Shown here piece after piece: positions 31,650-41,365 of a stretch of 64,000 nt of DNA. Origin of the DNA: Achromobacter sp. B7 (GTDB lineage: Bacteria; Pseudomonadota; Gammaproteobacteria; Burkholderiales; Burkholderiaceae_B); assembly GCF_003600685.1 (NCBI RefSeq), contig NZ_CP032084.1:4402001-4466000 (forward strand). The letters are read 5' to 3'. The notes under the pieces were generated by a model. That model had not been told where the DNA came from and made no database searches. It saw only the letters and a program-made list of their open reading frames with translations. The position numbers and the translations under genes are program-made. How positions within the stretch are numbered: position 1 is the stretch's first letter; the number at the start of each line of letters is the position of its first letter.

Positions 31650-32564
31650 ATGCCATTCGACCTACACCAATTGGCGGCATTCAACGCGGTCGTAGCCGCC
31701 GGCAGCCTCGGACGTGCCGCCGACGCCATGCATGTCACGCAGTCCGCACTAAGCCGCATCGTGCGCCGCCTGGAAGGCCAGGTCGGCGCTCCACTATTCG
31801 AACGTCATTCCAAGGGCATGCAGCTGACCGATATCGGGCTGACGCTGTTGCCGCATTCCACCGCGCTGCTGCGCGATGCCGAAAGCGCCAAAGAGGAAAT
31901 CCGTGCGCTGCTGGGGCTGGCCAAGGGCACCATCCGGGTCGGCACGGTGGGCAGCATTGCGTGCCTGATTCTTCCCACCGCGCTGACCCGAACCTGCAAT
32001 CGCTGGCCCACGTTGCAGGTGCAGGTGGTGGAAGGCGTATGGGATCGCCTGGCCAGCGCGCTGCTGTCGCGCGAGATCGACCTGGCGCTGGGCGCGCATA
32101 CCGACGACACGGACGAAATTGTCTCGGTGCCGGACTGCCGTTGGGAAGACACGAGCTACGTGGTGGCCAGCACCAGCCACCCGCTGCGCTCCCGCCCCGG
32201 TCTCAGCCTGGCCGATACGCTGGCGTACAAGTGGGCGATCCTGCCGCGCGGCACCGAGCCCTTCGAACACATGAACCAGCTATTCACGCGGCACCGCTTG
32301 TCCATGCCGGACGTCACGGTTGAAACGCGTTCCATCACGGTGCTGAAGAATCTGATTGCGCATTCGGAATTTTTGGGTTGGATGCCCGAACCGATGTATC
32401 ACGCCGAACTGCGCGCGGGCCTGCTTGACCGGCTGCCGATTCCCGGCGCGTCCGACACGCGCATGCTGACGGCGTTTCGGCGCACGCAAGGGCTGCTGCC
32501 CCTGCCCGCCGCGAAGCTGCTGAACGAACTGCGCCAATTGACCAACGGCGTGCCGCTGCGGTAA
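31650..32564 (+). CDS. LysR-family transcriptional regulator
   Basis: A 304-residue regulator with an N-terminal winged helix-turn-helix (QLAAFNAVVAAGSLGRAADAMHVTQSALSRIVRRLEGQ cut here as two parts: SLGRAADAMHV and TQSALSRIV) and a substrate-binding domain from residue 90. It is divergent from the mandelate-type operon with 141 bases between start codons, the normal arrangement for a LysR protein that activates its neighbour. The likely effector is an intermediate such as 4-hydroxybenzoylformate or 4-hydroxymandelate; that is inferred from position. Confidence 0.9.
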   Translation: MPFDLHQLAAFNAVVAAGSLGRAADAMHVTQSALSRIVRRLEGQVGAPLFERHSKGMQLTDIGLTLLPHSTALLRDAESAKEEIRALLGLAKGTIRVGTVGSIACLILPTALTRTCNRWPTLQVQVVEGVWDRLASALLSREIDLALGAHTDDTDEIVSVPDCRWEDTSYVVASTSHPLRSRPGLSLADTLAYKWAILPRGTEPFEHMNQLFTRHRLSMPDVTVETRSITVLKNLIAHSEFLGWMPEPMYHAELRAGLLDRLPIPGASDTRMLTAFRRTQGLLPLPAAKLLNELRQLTNGVPLR

Positions 32565-32599
32565 GCGGCCGGGCGATACCGCCGCGCCACGCTGTTGCG

Positions 32600-34294
32600 C
32601 TAGCGGCCCGCCCGCCCCGCTTCCTGCAATTGCCGCCACAGGATCTTGCCCGTGCTGGACTTGGGCAGCGCGTCCACGAATTCAACGATGCGCGGCGCCT
32701 TGTAGGCGGCCATGCGGGCGCGGGCCCACGCGATCACCTCGTCTTCGCGCGCGCTGCCCAGGGCCTCGGGCCGCAGCACCAGCAGCGCCTTGACGGTTTC
32801 GCCCCGGCACGGGTCGGGCACGCCGATGACGCAGGCCTCGTGCACGGCGGGATGCTCGTACAAGGCGTTCTCGACCTCGGCCGGCCACACCTTGTAGCCC
32901 GACGCATTGATCATGCGCTTGAGCCGATCGGTGATGAAGAAATAGCCGTCCTCGTCCACCCGCCCCAGGTCACCGGTGCGAAAGTAGCGTTCGCCTTCCA
33001 ACATGAAAAACGCCTCGTCATCGGCGGCCGCGTTGTTCCAGTAACCCAGCATCAGCTGCGCGCCGCGTGTGACCAGTTCGCCCACTTGCCCGGCCGGCAA
33101 TTCTTCAAGCGTAGCCGGGTCCACCACGCGCGTATCGACGCCGAAAGTCGGCACTCCGATGCACTGGCGCTTGTTGCGGTGCATGGGATTGCAGTGCAGG
33201 AACGACGCGGTCTCGGTCAGCCCATAGGCTTCGTTGAAGACGATGCCGTAGCGCTCGGCCAGCATGGCCGATACCGCCTCGGGCATGGGCGCGCCGCCGC
33301 CGCACAACAAGGCCAGGCGCGACAGGTCATACGATTCGATGTCGGGCTGCGCAAAGAAGTCCACCACCATCGCCGGGGGCGCGGCCCACACGCTGACGCG
33401 ATGCCGCGCCATCAATTGCGCGGCCACCTGCCGGTCCCAGCGCGGCAGCAGCACGACGGTGGCGCCCAGCAGGATGGGCAGGTTCATGCAATTCTGCATG
33501 CCCAGCAGGTGAAACAGCGGCGCCACGCCCATGATGACGGCTTCGGACGTCAGCCCACGCCACAGCGCCGACCCCGTCACCGCCGCGCCCAGCGTGCCGT
33601 GCGTGTGGCGGCAGCCCTTGGGCCGCCCGGTGGTGCCGGACGTATAGGGCAGCAGGCACAGATCGCCCGCGTGCGCCCGGTGCGGTTTGGGCGGCGCGTT
33701 GACCGCCAAGGCGCCGTACCAGGGCACGCCGCCCGGCATGTCTACCTTGTCGCGCGGCGCGGCGATCCAGTCGGGCGGCGGCGTCTGGCCATCGCCGCCC
33801 TCGCCCAGGTAGTCGGAATAGGCATGGACGATGACGCGTTCCAGCCGGCCGTCTTCAACAAAGCCCGCCAGCCGTGGCGCCAGTTCCTGCGCGGCAAACG
33901 CCACGCGCGCACCGCTGTCCTTCAGATAGTGATCCAGCTCATCTTCCGTGCTCATCGCGTTCACCGGCACCACGACCGCATCGGCGCGCAGCACGGCGTA
34001 GTAGGCGATGATGAATTGCGGGCAGTTCTGGCTCAGCAGCAGCACGCGGTCGCCGGCTGCAACGCCCGCGCTGTGTTGCAGATAGCCGGCCATGGCGTCG
34101 ACCTCGCGCTTCAGGCGCGCATAGTCCAGCACCGTGTCGTAGAACACGATGGCGGGCTTGTCGGGATAGCGGGTGGCCGACGCCTCCAGATTGAAGACGA
34201 GGCTGGAGCGGGGCTGGTTGATGTGGGCCGGCAAGCCCTTGGGCCATACCCGGGGCAATACCTTGGGCTCCAACCGAAAATGCGCTTGCTGCAT
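32600..34294 (-). CDS. AMP-forming acyl-CoA synthetase
   Basis: A 564-residue adenylate-forming enzyme with the P-loop YTSGTTGRPKGCRHTHG, the A5-like region EAYGLTETASF, GELVTRGAQLMLGYW, YFRTGDLGRVDEDGYFFITDR and the catalytic lysine near PKSSTGKILW. It activates a carboxylic acid to its CoA ester. The start at 34294 is preferred over a nine-residue longer frame. It is the last gene of the operon that begins with the thiolase. The long hydrophobic pocket cannot be read for chain length, so the acid is unknown. Confidence 0.9.
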   Translation of the reverse strand: MQQAHFRLEPKVLPRVWPKGLPAHINQPRSSLVFNLEASATRYPDKPAIVFYDTVLDYARLKREVDAMAGYLQHSAGVAAGDRVLLLSQNCPQFIIAYYAVLRADAVVVPVNAMSTEDELDHYLKDSGARVAFAAQELAPRLAGFVEDGRLERVIVHAYSDYLGEGGDGQTPPPDWIAAPRDKVDMPGGVPWYGALAVNAPPKPHRAHAGDLCLLPYTSGTTGRPKGCRHTHGTLGAAVTGSALWRGLTSEAVIMGVAPLFHLLGMQNCMNLPILLGATVVLLPRWDRQVAAQLMARHRVSVWAAPPAMVVDFFAQPDIESYDLSRLALLCGGGAPMPEAVSAMLAERYGIVFNEAYGLTETASFLHCNPMHRNKRQCIGVPTFGVDTRVVDPATLEELPAGQVGELVTRGAQLMLGYWNNAAADDEAFFMLEGERYFRTGDLGRVDEDGYFFITDRLKRMINASGYKVWPAEVENALYEHPAVHEACVIGVPDPCRGETVKALLVLRPEALGSAREDEVIAWARARMAAYKAPRIVEFVDALPKSSTGKILWRQLQEAGRAGR

Positions 34295-34334
34295 GCGTGT
34301 CTCTCTCCGAGTCCCGCGCAAGGTGCCGGCCGCT

Positions 34335-35510
34335 TTACGCGGCCATGCCCCGCGCGATGATTTCTTTCATGATTTCATTCGAACCGCCGTAGATCTTGCC
34401 CACGCGCGCATCCGCGTACATCCGCGCAATGGGCGTTTCCAGCATGTAGCCGTAGCCGCCGTGCAATTGCAGGCATTCGTCGATGACCTGGCAGTTCATC
34501 TGGGTGGTCCACCACTTGGCCATCGCGGCGGTGGGCAGGTCCAGCGTGCCCTGCAACTGGCGCGCGATGCAGTCGTCGACAAAGCGCGCGGCGATGGTCG
34601 CCACCGTTTCGCATTCGGCCAGCTTGAAGCGCGTGTTCTGCATGTCGATCAGCGCCTGGCCGAAGACCTGCCGCGTCTTGGTATAGGCCACGGTGTCGTC
34701 GACGGCGCGCCGCATGGTGGCCACCGCGCCCACCGCGATCAGCAGCCGTTCGCGCGGCAATTGCTGCATCAGCTGCGTAAAGCCCTGCCCTTCGGCCTCG
34801 CCCAGCAGGTTGGCGGCGGGCACGCGCACGTCGTCAAAAAACAGTTCGGCCGTATCGCCGCTTTTCTGGCCCAGTTTTTCCAGCAGCCGCCCGCGCCGAA
34901 AGCCGGGCAGATCATCCGTTTGCACCATGATGAGCGACACGCCGCGCGATCCGGCGTGCGGGTCGGTCTTGGCCACCACGCAAATCAGGTCGGCGTGCAG
35001 GCCGTTCGTGATGAAGGTCTTGGAACCATTGAGGACGTAGCTGTCGCCGTCGCGCCGGGCCGTGGTGCGCACGCTTTTCAGGTCGGACCCGGCGCCCGGC
35101 TCGCTCATCGCGATGGCGCCCACGCGCTCGCCGGTGGCCATGCCCGGCAGCCAGCGCTGCCGCTGCGCCTCGGTGCCGTAGTTCAGGATGTAGTGCGCCA
35201 GGATGGCGCTGTGCACGTTGTTGCTAAAGCCATGGACCATGGCGCGCGCCTGCTCGGCCGCCACGATGGCTTCGTGCGCGAAGCTGCCCGCGCCGCCGCC
35301 ATAGGCCTCGGGCATGCTGACGCACAGCAGGCCCAGGCGCCCGGCCCGTGTCCAGATGTCGCGATCGGCGTGCTGCTGCTTGCGCCAGCGTTCTTCGTCG
35401 GGCGCGAATTCCTTTTCGAAGATGCGGCGCGTCGCATCCTGGAACAACGCCAGGTCGGCGTCCATCCACGCGGCGCGTGGCGGTTCCATCGGGTTAGGCA
35501 GGCGCGTCAT
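34335..35510 (-). CDS. Acyl-CoA dehydrogenase
   Basis: A 391-residue FAD flavoprotein that introduces the alpha,beta double bond in an acyl-CoA. It shows AIAMSEPGAGSDLKSVRT, LNGSKTFITNG, the LHGGYGYMLETPIARMYADARVGKIYGG end, and the usual glutamate in the final helix region (GGSNEIMKE). The ATG overlaps the SDR stop by four bases. It is 40 bases before the ligase. Confidence 0.93.
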   Translation of the reverse strand: MTRLPNPMEPPRAAWMDADLALFQDATRRIFEKEFAPDEERWRKQQHADRDIWTRAGRLGLLCVSMPEAYGGGAGSFAHEAIVAAEQARAMVHGFSNNVHSAILAHYILNYGTEAQRQRWLPGMATGERVGAIAMSEPGAGSDLKSVRTTARRDGDSYVLNGSKTFITNGLHADLICVVAKTDPHAGSRGVSLIMVQTDDLPGFRRGRLLEKLGQKSGDTAELFFDDVRVPAANLLGEAEGQGFTQLMQQLPRERLLIAVGAVATMRRAVDDTVAYTKTRQVFGQALIDMQNTRFKLAECETVATIAARFVDDCIARQLQGTLDLPTAAMAKWWTTQMNCQVIDECLQLHGGYGYMLETPIARMYADARVGKIYGGSNEIMKEIIARGMAA

Positions 35511-36331
35511 GGGCGGCCGCCACCCACGACCAGCACCTGCCCGCTGACGTAGTTCGATTCAGGCAGGCAGAACAGATAGACCGCGCCCGCTGCCTCGGCG
35601 GGCGTGCCGGCGCGGCCCAGCGGGATCAGGCTTTCGGCGTTCTTGTGCACCTGCGGGTTGACGCCCACCTTGATCTGGCGCCCCTGGATGTCCAGCGTGG
35701 TGTCGCCGTCGGCCACGGCGTCGGTCAGCCGCGTCTTGATCAGGCCGAACGCCACGCTGTTGACGTTGACTTTGTAGCGGCCCCATTCCTTGGCCAGCGC
35801 GCGCGTCAGGCCGTTGATGCCGGCCTTGGCGGCGGCGTAATTGGCCTGGCCGGCGTTGCCCATCACGCCCGAGGTGGACGAGATATTGACCACCTTGCGG
35901 AACACTTCGCGCCCTTCGGCGGCCTCGGCCTTGGCGGCTTCGCGGATGAAGCCGGACGCGGCGCGCAGGATGCGGAAAGGGGCGGATAGATGCACGGCAA
36001 GGATTTCATCCCATTGCTCGTCCGTCATTTTCTGAATGACGTTGTCCCAGGTGTAGCCGGCGTTGTTCACGATGATGTCCAGGCCGCCGTAGGTATCGAT
36101 TGCCGCGTTGACGAAACGGTCGGCAAAGCCCGGCGCGGTGACGCTGCCGGGGCATGCCTGGGCCTGGCCGCCCGCTTGGCGGATGCGTGTCACCGTGTCT
36201 TGCGCCGGTCCGTCGTCCAGGTCGTTGACGACAACCCTTGCGCCTTCGCGCGCCAGTTTCAGCGCGATCTCCTGGCCGATGCCACGGCCCGAGCCGGACA
36301 CCAGCGCTACCTTGCCTTCAAGTGTTCCCAT
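35507..36331 (-). CDS. SDR-family 3-hydroxyacyl dehydrogenase-like protein
   Basis: A 274-residue short-chain dehydrogenase with GSGRGIGQEIA for NAD(P), NNAGYTWDNV, serine in VVNISSTSGVMG and the YAAAK catalytic pair in ANYAAAKAGING. It resembles FabG/3-hydroxyacyl-CoA dehydrogenases. The start at 36331 has AGGAG upstream; the long frame to 36523 runs into the thiolase intergenic part. It probably oxidises a 3-hydroxyacyl-CoA between the dehydrogenase and thiolase steps. Confidence 0.9.
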   Translation of the reverse strand: MGTLEGKVALVSGSGRGIGQEIALKLAREGARVVVNDLDDGPAQDTVTRIRQAGGQAQACPGSVTAPGFADRFVNAAIDTYGGLDIIVNNAGYTWDNVIQKMTDEQWDEILAVHLSAPFRILRAASGFIREAAKAEAAEGREVFRKVVNISSTSGVMGNAGQANYAAAKAGINGLTRALAKEWGRYKVNVNSVAFGLIKTRLTDAVADGDTTLDIQGRQIKVGVNPQVHKNAESLIPLGRAGTPAEAAGAVYLFCLPESNYVSGQVLVVGGGRP

Positions 36332-36419
36332 CGTTGTTGTCTCCTGACTGGGTGCGGGGCGGCGAGTATCGGGTATCGATCCGCCGCCAGATGTTGGATG
36401 CGTGTGGCGCTGGCCGCCG

Positions 36420-37604
36420 TCACGCGGCCTGGTACAGCGTGACGACGCAAGCGCCGCCCAGCCCCAGGTTGTGCTGCAACGCCAGACGCGCGCCCTCGAC
36501 TTGCCGCAAGTCGGCCTGCCCACGCAACTGCCAGACCAGTTCGGCGCACTGCGCCAGGCCCGTCGCCCCCAGCGGATGGCCCTTGGACAGCAGGCCGCCA
36601 GATGGATTCGTCACCACGCGGCCGCCGTAGGTGTTGTCGCCATCGACAATGAATTTTTCGGCTGTGCCCTCGGGCGTCAGGCGCAGGCCCTCGTAGGTGA
36701 TCAATTCGTTTGCCGTGAAGCAGTCATGCAATTCGACGACATCAAGGTCGGCGGGGTCCACGCCCGCGGCCTCGTACACGCGGTCGGCGGCGGCGCGCGT
36801 CATGTCCAGACCGACCAGCCGGCGCATGTCGGCGGTGTCGAACGTGGACGGCGTGTCGGTCGTCATGGCCTGCGCGGCGATGCTGACGGCGGGCCGCAAG
36901 CCGTGGCGCCGCGCAAACGCGTCCGAACACAGAATGGCCGCCGCCGCGCCGCAGGTGGGCGGGCAGCATTGCAGGCGCGTCAGCGGATCGAAGATCATGG
37001 GCGCGTCCATCACTTCGGGCAGCGTGACGGTATTGCGGAATACGGCGTAGGGATTGCGGGCCGCGTGCTGGCGCGCCTTGACCGAGATGCGCGCGAACGT
37101 ATCGGCGCGTATGTCGTGCTGCTTCATGTAGTCGCGCGCGGCGCCGCCGAAAAATTGCACGGCGCGCGGCGTGGCGGCGTCATAGCCCTGCGCGTCGGTC
37201 ATGGCCGACACGAAGCCGGCAAGTGGCGACGGCCGGTCTTCGTACACGCCTTTCAGCGCGCCGGGCACCATTTGTTCAAACCCCACGGCCAGCGCACATT
37301 CCACCGCGCCGCTTTCCACGGCCTGCCGCGCCAGGAACAGCGCCGACGAACCGCTGGCGCAATTGTTATTGACGTTGAAGACGGGAATGCCGGTCAGGCC
37401 CACGCCATACACCACGGCCTGGCCCGAGGTGGAATCGCCATAGACGTATCCGGCATAGGCTTGCTGCACGGCGTCGTAGGGCACGCCCGCATCGGCCAGC
37501 GCTTCTTGCACGGCGCGCATCCCCATCACGGAATAAGGGTCGCTGGCGCCGGGTTTGCAGAACGGAATCATGCCGACGCCGGCCACCCATACTTTTCGAT
37601 TCAT
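36420..37604 (-). CDS. Thiolase (SCP2-type lipid-transfer/thiolase)
   Basis: A 394-residue thiolase. The acyl-accepting cysteine lies in FNVNNNCASGSSALFLARQ, the histidine in HDCFTANELITYEGL, and a second motif GGLLSKGHPLGATGLAQ has the conserved glycine loop. The NNCASG and HPLGATG forms are typical of SCP2 thiolases acting on branched or sterol-side-chain CoA esters. It is the first gene of the four-gene operon. AGGAG precedes the ATG. Confidence 0.92.
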   Translation of the reverse strand: MNRKVWVAGVGMIPFCKPGASDPYSVMGMRAVQEALADAGVPYDAVQQAYAGYVYGDSTSGQAVVYGVGLTGIPVFNVNNNCASGSSALFLARQAVESGAVECALAVGFEQMVPGALKGVYEDRPSPLAGFVSAMTDAQGYDAATPRAVQFFGGAARDYMKQHDIRADTFARISVKARQHAARNPYAVFRNTVTLPEVMDAPMIFDPLTRLQCCPPTCGAAAAILCSDAFARRHGLRPAVSIAAQAMTTDTPSTFDTADMRRLVGLDMTRAAADRVYEAAGVDPADLDVVELHDCFTANELITYEGLRLTPEGTAEKFIVDGDNTYGGRVVTNPSGGLLSKGHPLGATGLAQCAELVWQLRGQADLRQVEGARLALQHNLGLGGACVVTLYQAA

Positions 37605-37770
37605 GCGGGGTTCTCCTGAAGTGTGTCGCGGTGGCGGGCTGCGGGTCGGCGGATCGGCGTGTTTGCAGATTTTGGATTGCAGATTGCAGTTTGCGGATTG
37701 CCATCGTCACCGACCTTGCCCAGCCCGTAGCTTGGCGGCTTGGCGCGGCGCGCGGCAATGGCCGCAGGCG

Positions 37771-38835
37771 TCAAACGGATTGGCGGAAAGTGTCAGGGGC
37801 CGACGGCGCGCGGCCAGGCATCGATGCCGGTGCGCAGGTCAGCTGGGTGCGGCGGTATTCGCCGGGAGACACGCCGGTCCATTTCTTGAACGCGCGATGA
37901 AAGGTGCTGGGTTCGGAAAAGCCCAGCCGCGCGGCGATGTCCACCAGCGACAGATCCAGACGGCCCAGGTATTCAACGGCGGCATCGCGCCGCAGATCGT
38001 CCTTCAGTACCTGAAAGCCCTGCCCCTCGTCGCGCAGATGGCGCCTGAGCGTTTGCGGCGTCATCGACAGCTGCGCGCTGACCTGCGCCAGCGATGGAAG
38101 ATCCCCCGACAAGTCGTTGCGCAGCAGGCGGCGGATGCGATCGGTAAGCGTGGCGCGGTCTTGATACTTCACCAGCAGGTCGAACGGCGCGTTCGCCAGA
38201 AAGGCGTGCAGCGCCTGCGCGTCCTGCACCACGGGCAGGGCCAGCCACCGGGCATCAAGCCACAGGCCGGTGTCGGGCCGGCCGTACCGTACCGGCGCGT
38301 GAAAGACTTTTTGCGCGTCGGCGCTACGCGCGCCGGCTTTGTAATCCACGCCCAGGATGGGCAGGCGGCGCCCCGCCAGCCAGTTGGCCACGCCCAGCGT
38401 GAAGAACAGAAACGTGCGCTCGCCGTACCACTGCGTGCAGTCCGGCGCGCCGCGGGCGTCCAGCACGATGCGCGCGGTATCGCCGCTGACGCACAGCCGC
38501 GCGGTGAAGTCGCGCAGCACGCCATGGTAGTAGCGAAACGCCACGCGCAGCGCCTGGCCCACGGTGCCTTCCTGCAAGGCCAGCCGGCAGGCGTGGGCAA
38601 AGGCGCCCAGCGGCACCGGATGGCGCCCCATGCCCAAAAAATCGTCACGCGTGGCGCGCCGCAACATCCGCAGGATCTGTGCGAACTGGGCCTGCGATAC
38701 GCGCGCCAGTGGCGCATGCAACAAGGCGGGCGGCACCTGGGCGCGCCGCAGCACGCGTTCCACGTCCACGCCGCGCGCGCGGGCGCCTTGCAGGATCTGG
38801 GCGATGTGCCCCACGGCGATGGTGTGATGCGTCAT
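37771..38835 (-). CDS. AraC-family transcriptional regulator
   Basis: A 354-residue AraC protein. The first 190 residues match the arabinose-binding-like domain found in regulators of fatty acid and aromatic catabolism, and the final 100 hold the double helix-turn-helix (LPSLAQVSAQLSMTPQTLRRHL, LSLVDIAARLGFSEPSTFHRAFKKW). It lies just upstream of the thiolase operon in the same direction and is divergent from the CoA-transferase, so it probably controls both. The effector is unknown. Confidence 0.92.
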   Translation of the reverse strand: MTHHTIAVGHIAQILQGARARGVDVERVLRRAQVPPALLHAPLARVSQAQFAQILRMLRRATRDDFLGMGRHPVPLGAFAHACRLALQEGTVGQALRVAFRYYHGVLRDFTARLCVSGDTARIVLDARGAPDCTQWYGERTFLFFTLGVANWLAGRRLPILGVDYKAGARSADAQKVFHAPVRYGRPDTGLWLDARWLALPVVQDAQALHAFLANAPFDLLVKYQDRATLTDRIRRLLRNDLSGDLPSLAQVSAQLSMTPQTLRRHLRDEGQGFQVLKDDLRRDAAVEYLGRLDLSLVDIAARLGFSEPSTFHRAFKKWTGVSPGEYRRTQLTCAPASMPGRAPSAPDTFRQSV

Positions 38836-39028
38836 GGCGGATTCCTACGGCGGGGGCGCGAACCGAGTCGGGTCGATGGTAGCGAAAGCCATGCGGCCAA
38901 GGAATGCCCGGCGTGAGCATTCCCGCCAAGCGGAATCATCCATTTCGCCATTGGATCGGCGCAAAGCCGCGCCTAGACTGGCTTTTGCCGCTGGCTGGCT
39001 GCCTCTTCGTATTTACCGGAGTCCCTCT

Positions 39029-40198
39029 TTGGATACGCCGAACACCGCCCCGCTTGCGGGCATCAAGGTGCTGGACCTGTCGCGATTGCTGCCCGGCCCG
39101 CTGGGCGCGCAGTACCTGGCCGACCTGGGCGCCGACGTCATCAAGATCGAGGACACGCAAGCGGGCGACTACGCGCCGCCCGCGTTGCGCGCCGTGTGCA
39201 ACCGCAACAAGCGCGGGCTGCGGCTGGACCTGAAGCATCCCGAAGGGCAGGCGGCGCTGGCACGGTTGGCGCGCGACGCCGATGTGGTGGTCGAGAGTTT
39301 CCGGCCCGGCGTGACGGCGCGGCTGAAGGCCGACTACGCAACGCTGTCGCGACACAATCCCCGGCTGGTGTATTGCAGCATCACGGGCTACGGGCAGGAT
39401 GGCCCGCTATGCGATGACGCGGGGCATGACCTGAACTATGCGGCGGTTGCGGGCGTGGCGGACCAGATGGGGTGTGGGCCGGATCAACCGGCCTTGTCGA
39501 ACCTGCCGGTGGCCGACATTCTGGGCGGCTCGCTGACGGCGGTGATGGGCATCCTGGCGGCGCTGGTCGATGCGCAGCGCACGGGGCGCGGACGCTATGT
39601 GGATATCGCCATCGCCGACGGCTTGCTGGCGGGCGCGGTGGTGCCGCTGGCCACGCTGAACGCGCACGGCGCGACGCGGCCCGCCGGCGGCGACACCTTG
39701 TCGGGTGCGCTGGCGTGCTATGGCCAATACCGAACGCAAGACGGCCGCTATCTGGCCGTCGCGGCATTGGAACCGAAGTTCTGGGACACGCTGTGCCGCA
39801 GGCTTGAGCGGCCGGATCTGCTGGCCTGGCATCGGGATGAAGACGCGAGACGGCAAGCGTGGGTGCGGTCGGAATTGCAGCAACGGTTTGGATCGCAACC
39901 GCTGGCGCATTGGCTGCAATTGCTGGACGGCGCCGACTGCTGCGTCGCGCCGGTGCTGAAGCTGGCCGAAAGCCTGGCGCATCCGCACTACGCCGCGCGC
40001 GGCATGGTGCACGCGGCGCGGCACCCGGAATACGGGGCCGGCGCGCAGGTGGCCAGCCCGGTAAAGATGTCCGGCTTTCAATTCGCCATCCGACGCCAGG
40101 CGCCGCTGCCGGGCGAACACACCCACCAGATCCTGCGCGACGCCGGCTATGACGACGCCGCCATCGCCAGCCTGTCCACGCGCGGCATTGCGCGTTGA
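39029..40198 (+). CDS. CaiB/BaiF-family CoA-transferase or alpha-methylacyl-CoA racemase
   Basis: A 389-residue type III CoA-transferase fold protein. It shows GIKVLDLSRLLPGPLGAQYLADLGADVIKIE, CNRNKRGLRLDLKHPEG, VVVESFRPGV, YCSITGYGQDGP and AGHDLNYAAVAG, with the conserved aspartate. The GHDLNY form is common to alpha-methylacyl-CoA racemases. A TTG start at 39029 with GGAG upstream is chosen because the conserved region begins immediately after it; earlier ATG starts give an unrelated extension. It is divergent from the AraC gene. Confidence 0.85.
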   Translation: MDTPNTAPLAGIKVLDLSRLLPGPLGAQYLADLGADVIKIEDTQAGDYAPPALRAVCNRNKRGLRLDLKHPEGQAALARLARDADVVVESFRPGVTARLKADYATLSRHNPRLVYCSITGYGQDGPLCDDAGHDLNYAAVAGVADQMGCGPDQPALSNLPVADILGGSLTAVMGILAALVDAQRTGRGRYVDIAIADGLLAGAVVPLATLNAHGATRPAGGDTLSGALACYGQYRTQDGRYLAVAALEPKFWDTLCRRLERPDLLAWHRDEDARRQAWVRSELQQRFGSQPLAHWLQLLDGADCCVAPVLKLAESLAHPHYAARGMVHAARHPEYGAGAQVASPVKMSGFQFAIRRQAPLPGEHTHQILRDAGYDDAAIASLSTRGIAR

Positions 40199-40309
40199 GG
40201 CGGGCGGGAAGCCGTTGCCGTGCCCCTTGCTGTGACACTTGCCGCGCCTTGCGGTGCCTGTCGCTGTGCCCCTTGCTGTGCCCCATAACAAATCAGGACG
40301 GAGACAACC

Positions 40310-41308
40310 ATGACGGATTCCTCTCGCAGCAGCATCGCCTTGCCCCGACGCCGCAGCCTGCTCAAGCTGGGGCTGATCTTGCCGGCCACGTTGGGCCTTT
40401 GGCGCGGCGCCCGAGCCGCCACGTTTCCGGCACGCCCGATCACGTTGATCGTGCCGTTTCCGGCGGGCGGCGCCACCGATACGCAGATGCGCGCGCTGGC
40501 CGTGGCGGCTTCCAAAGAACTGGGCCAAACCGTGGTCATCGCGAACCGCCCCGGCGCGGGCGGCACGTTGGGGCCAGCTGCGATGGCGCAGACGGCGGCG
40601 CCGGACGGCTACACGATCTCGGTGGTAGTGGGCACGCTGTTTCGCTACCCGTTCCTGCAACAGGTGAACTACGACCCGGTCAAGGACTTCACCTACATCG
40701 CCTGCATGACGGCCTATTCCTACGGCATCGTGGTGCGCCAGGACGCGCCCTGGAAAACGCTGGACGAACTGATCGCGCACGCGCGCGCCAACCCCGAGAA
40801 GATCAGCTACGGCGGCACGGGCGCGGGGGGCTCGGGCCGCATCGCCATCGAACGCCTGTCGCGCTTGACCGGGGCACGGTTCAACTTCATTCCGTACAAG
40901 GGCGCGGCCGAAGAAACGACGGCACTGCTGGGCGGCCACATCCAGATGGTGTCGGACGCGGGCTGGGGGCCGATGATCGACACGGGCCGCGCGCGGTTGT
41001 TGGCCATCGTCGGCGACGCGCGCGCCAAGCGCGTGCCCGACGTGCCGACGATGACCGAACTGGGCTACCCCATCGTGGCGACCAACCCTGTCGGTATCGC
41101 CGGCCCCAAGGGCATGGACCCGAAGATCGTCGCCGTACTGCAAAAGGCCTTCCACCGCGCCTCGCGCGACCCCGAGTACAACCGCGCGCTGGACAATGCC
41201 GACCAGCCGCACATGCTGATGGACAGCGCCGCGTACACGGAATTTGCAGTCAAGCAGGTGGCCGAGGAAAAACACTTCGTGGCCGAACTGGGCTTGAAGA
41301 TGCAATAA
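40310..41308 (+). CDS. Bug-type (TctC) solute-binding receptor
   Basis: A 332-residue periplasmic receptor of the tripartite tricarboxylate transporter family, highly amplified in Bordetella and Achromobacter. A twin-arginine-like signal RRRSLLKLGLILPATLG precedes the mature FPARPITLIVPFPAGGATDTQMR. The GYGGTGAGGSGR and AIVGDARAKRVPDVPTMTELGYP elements are typical. No TctAB membrane genes are nearby, as is usual for Bug receptors. It follows the CoA-transferase by 111 bases with imperfect GTGCCCCTTGCT repeats in between. Confidence 0.92.
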   Translation: MTDSSRSSIALPRRRSLLKLGLILPATLGLWRGARAATFPARPITLIVPFPAGGATDTQMRALAVAASKELGQTVVIANRPGAGGTLGPAAMAQTAAPDGYTISVVVGTLFRYPFLQQVNYDPVKDFTYIACMTAYSYGIVVRQDAPWKTLDELIAHARANPEKISYGGTGAGGSGRIAIERLSRLTGARFNFIPYKGAAEETTALLGGHIQMVSDAGWGPMIDTGRARLLAIVGDARAKRVPDVPTMTELGYPIVATNPVGIAGPKGMDPKIVAVLQKAFHRASRDPEYNRALDNADQPHMLMDSAAYTEFAVKQVAEEKHFVAELGLKMQ

Positions 41309-41318
41309 GGCCGGGCGC

Positions 41319-41347
41319 AAAAAAGCCGCGCGGGATCTTCGCGCGGC
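41319..41347 (-). terminator. Terminator after the tautomerase gene
   Basis: On the minus strand, an 8-base GC stem (arms at 41325-41332 and 41340-41347) is followed by six T residues, 19 bases after the tautomerase stop. Confidence 0.8.
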
Positions 41348-41365
41348 GGATGCGGCAACGGCAGC

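Noticed and set aside
39407..41320. Open frame of 637 codons on the minus strand
   Set aside because: It runs antisense across two clear genes (CoA-transferase and Bug receptor) and their gap, and contains low-complexity arginine/glutamine stretches.
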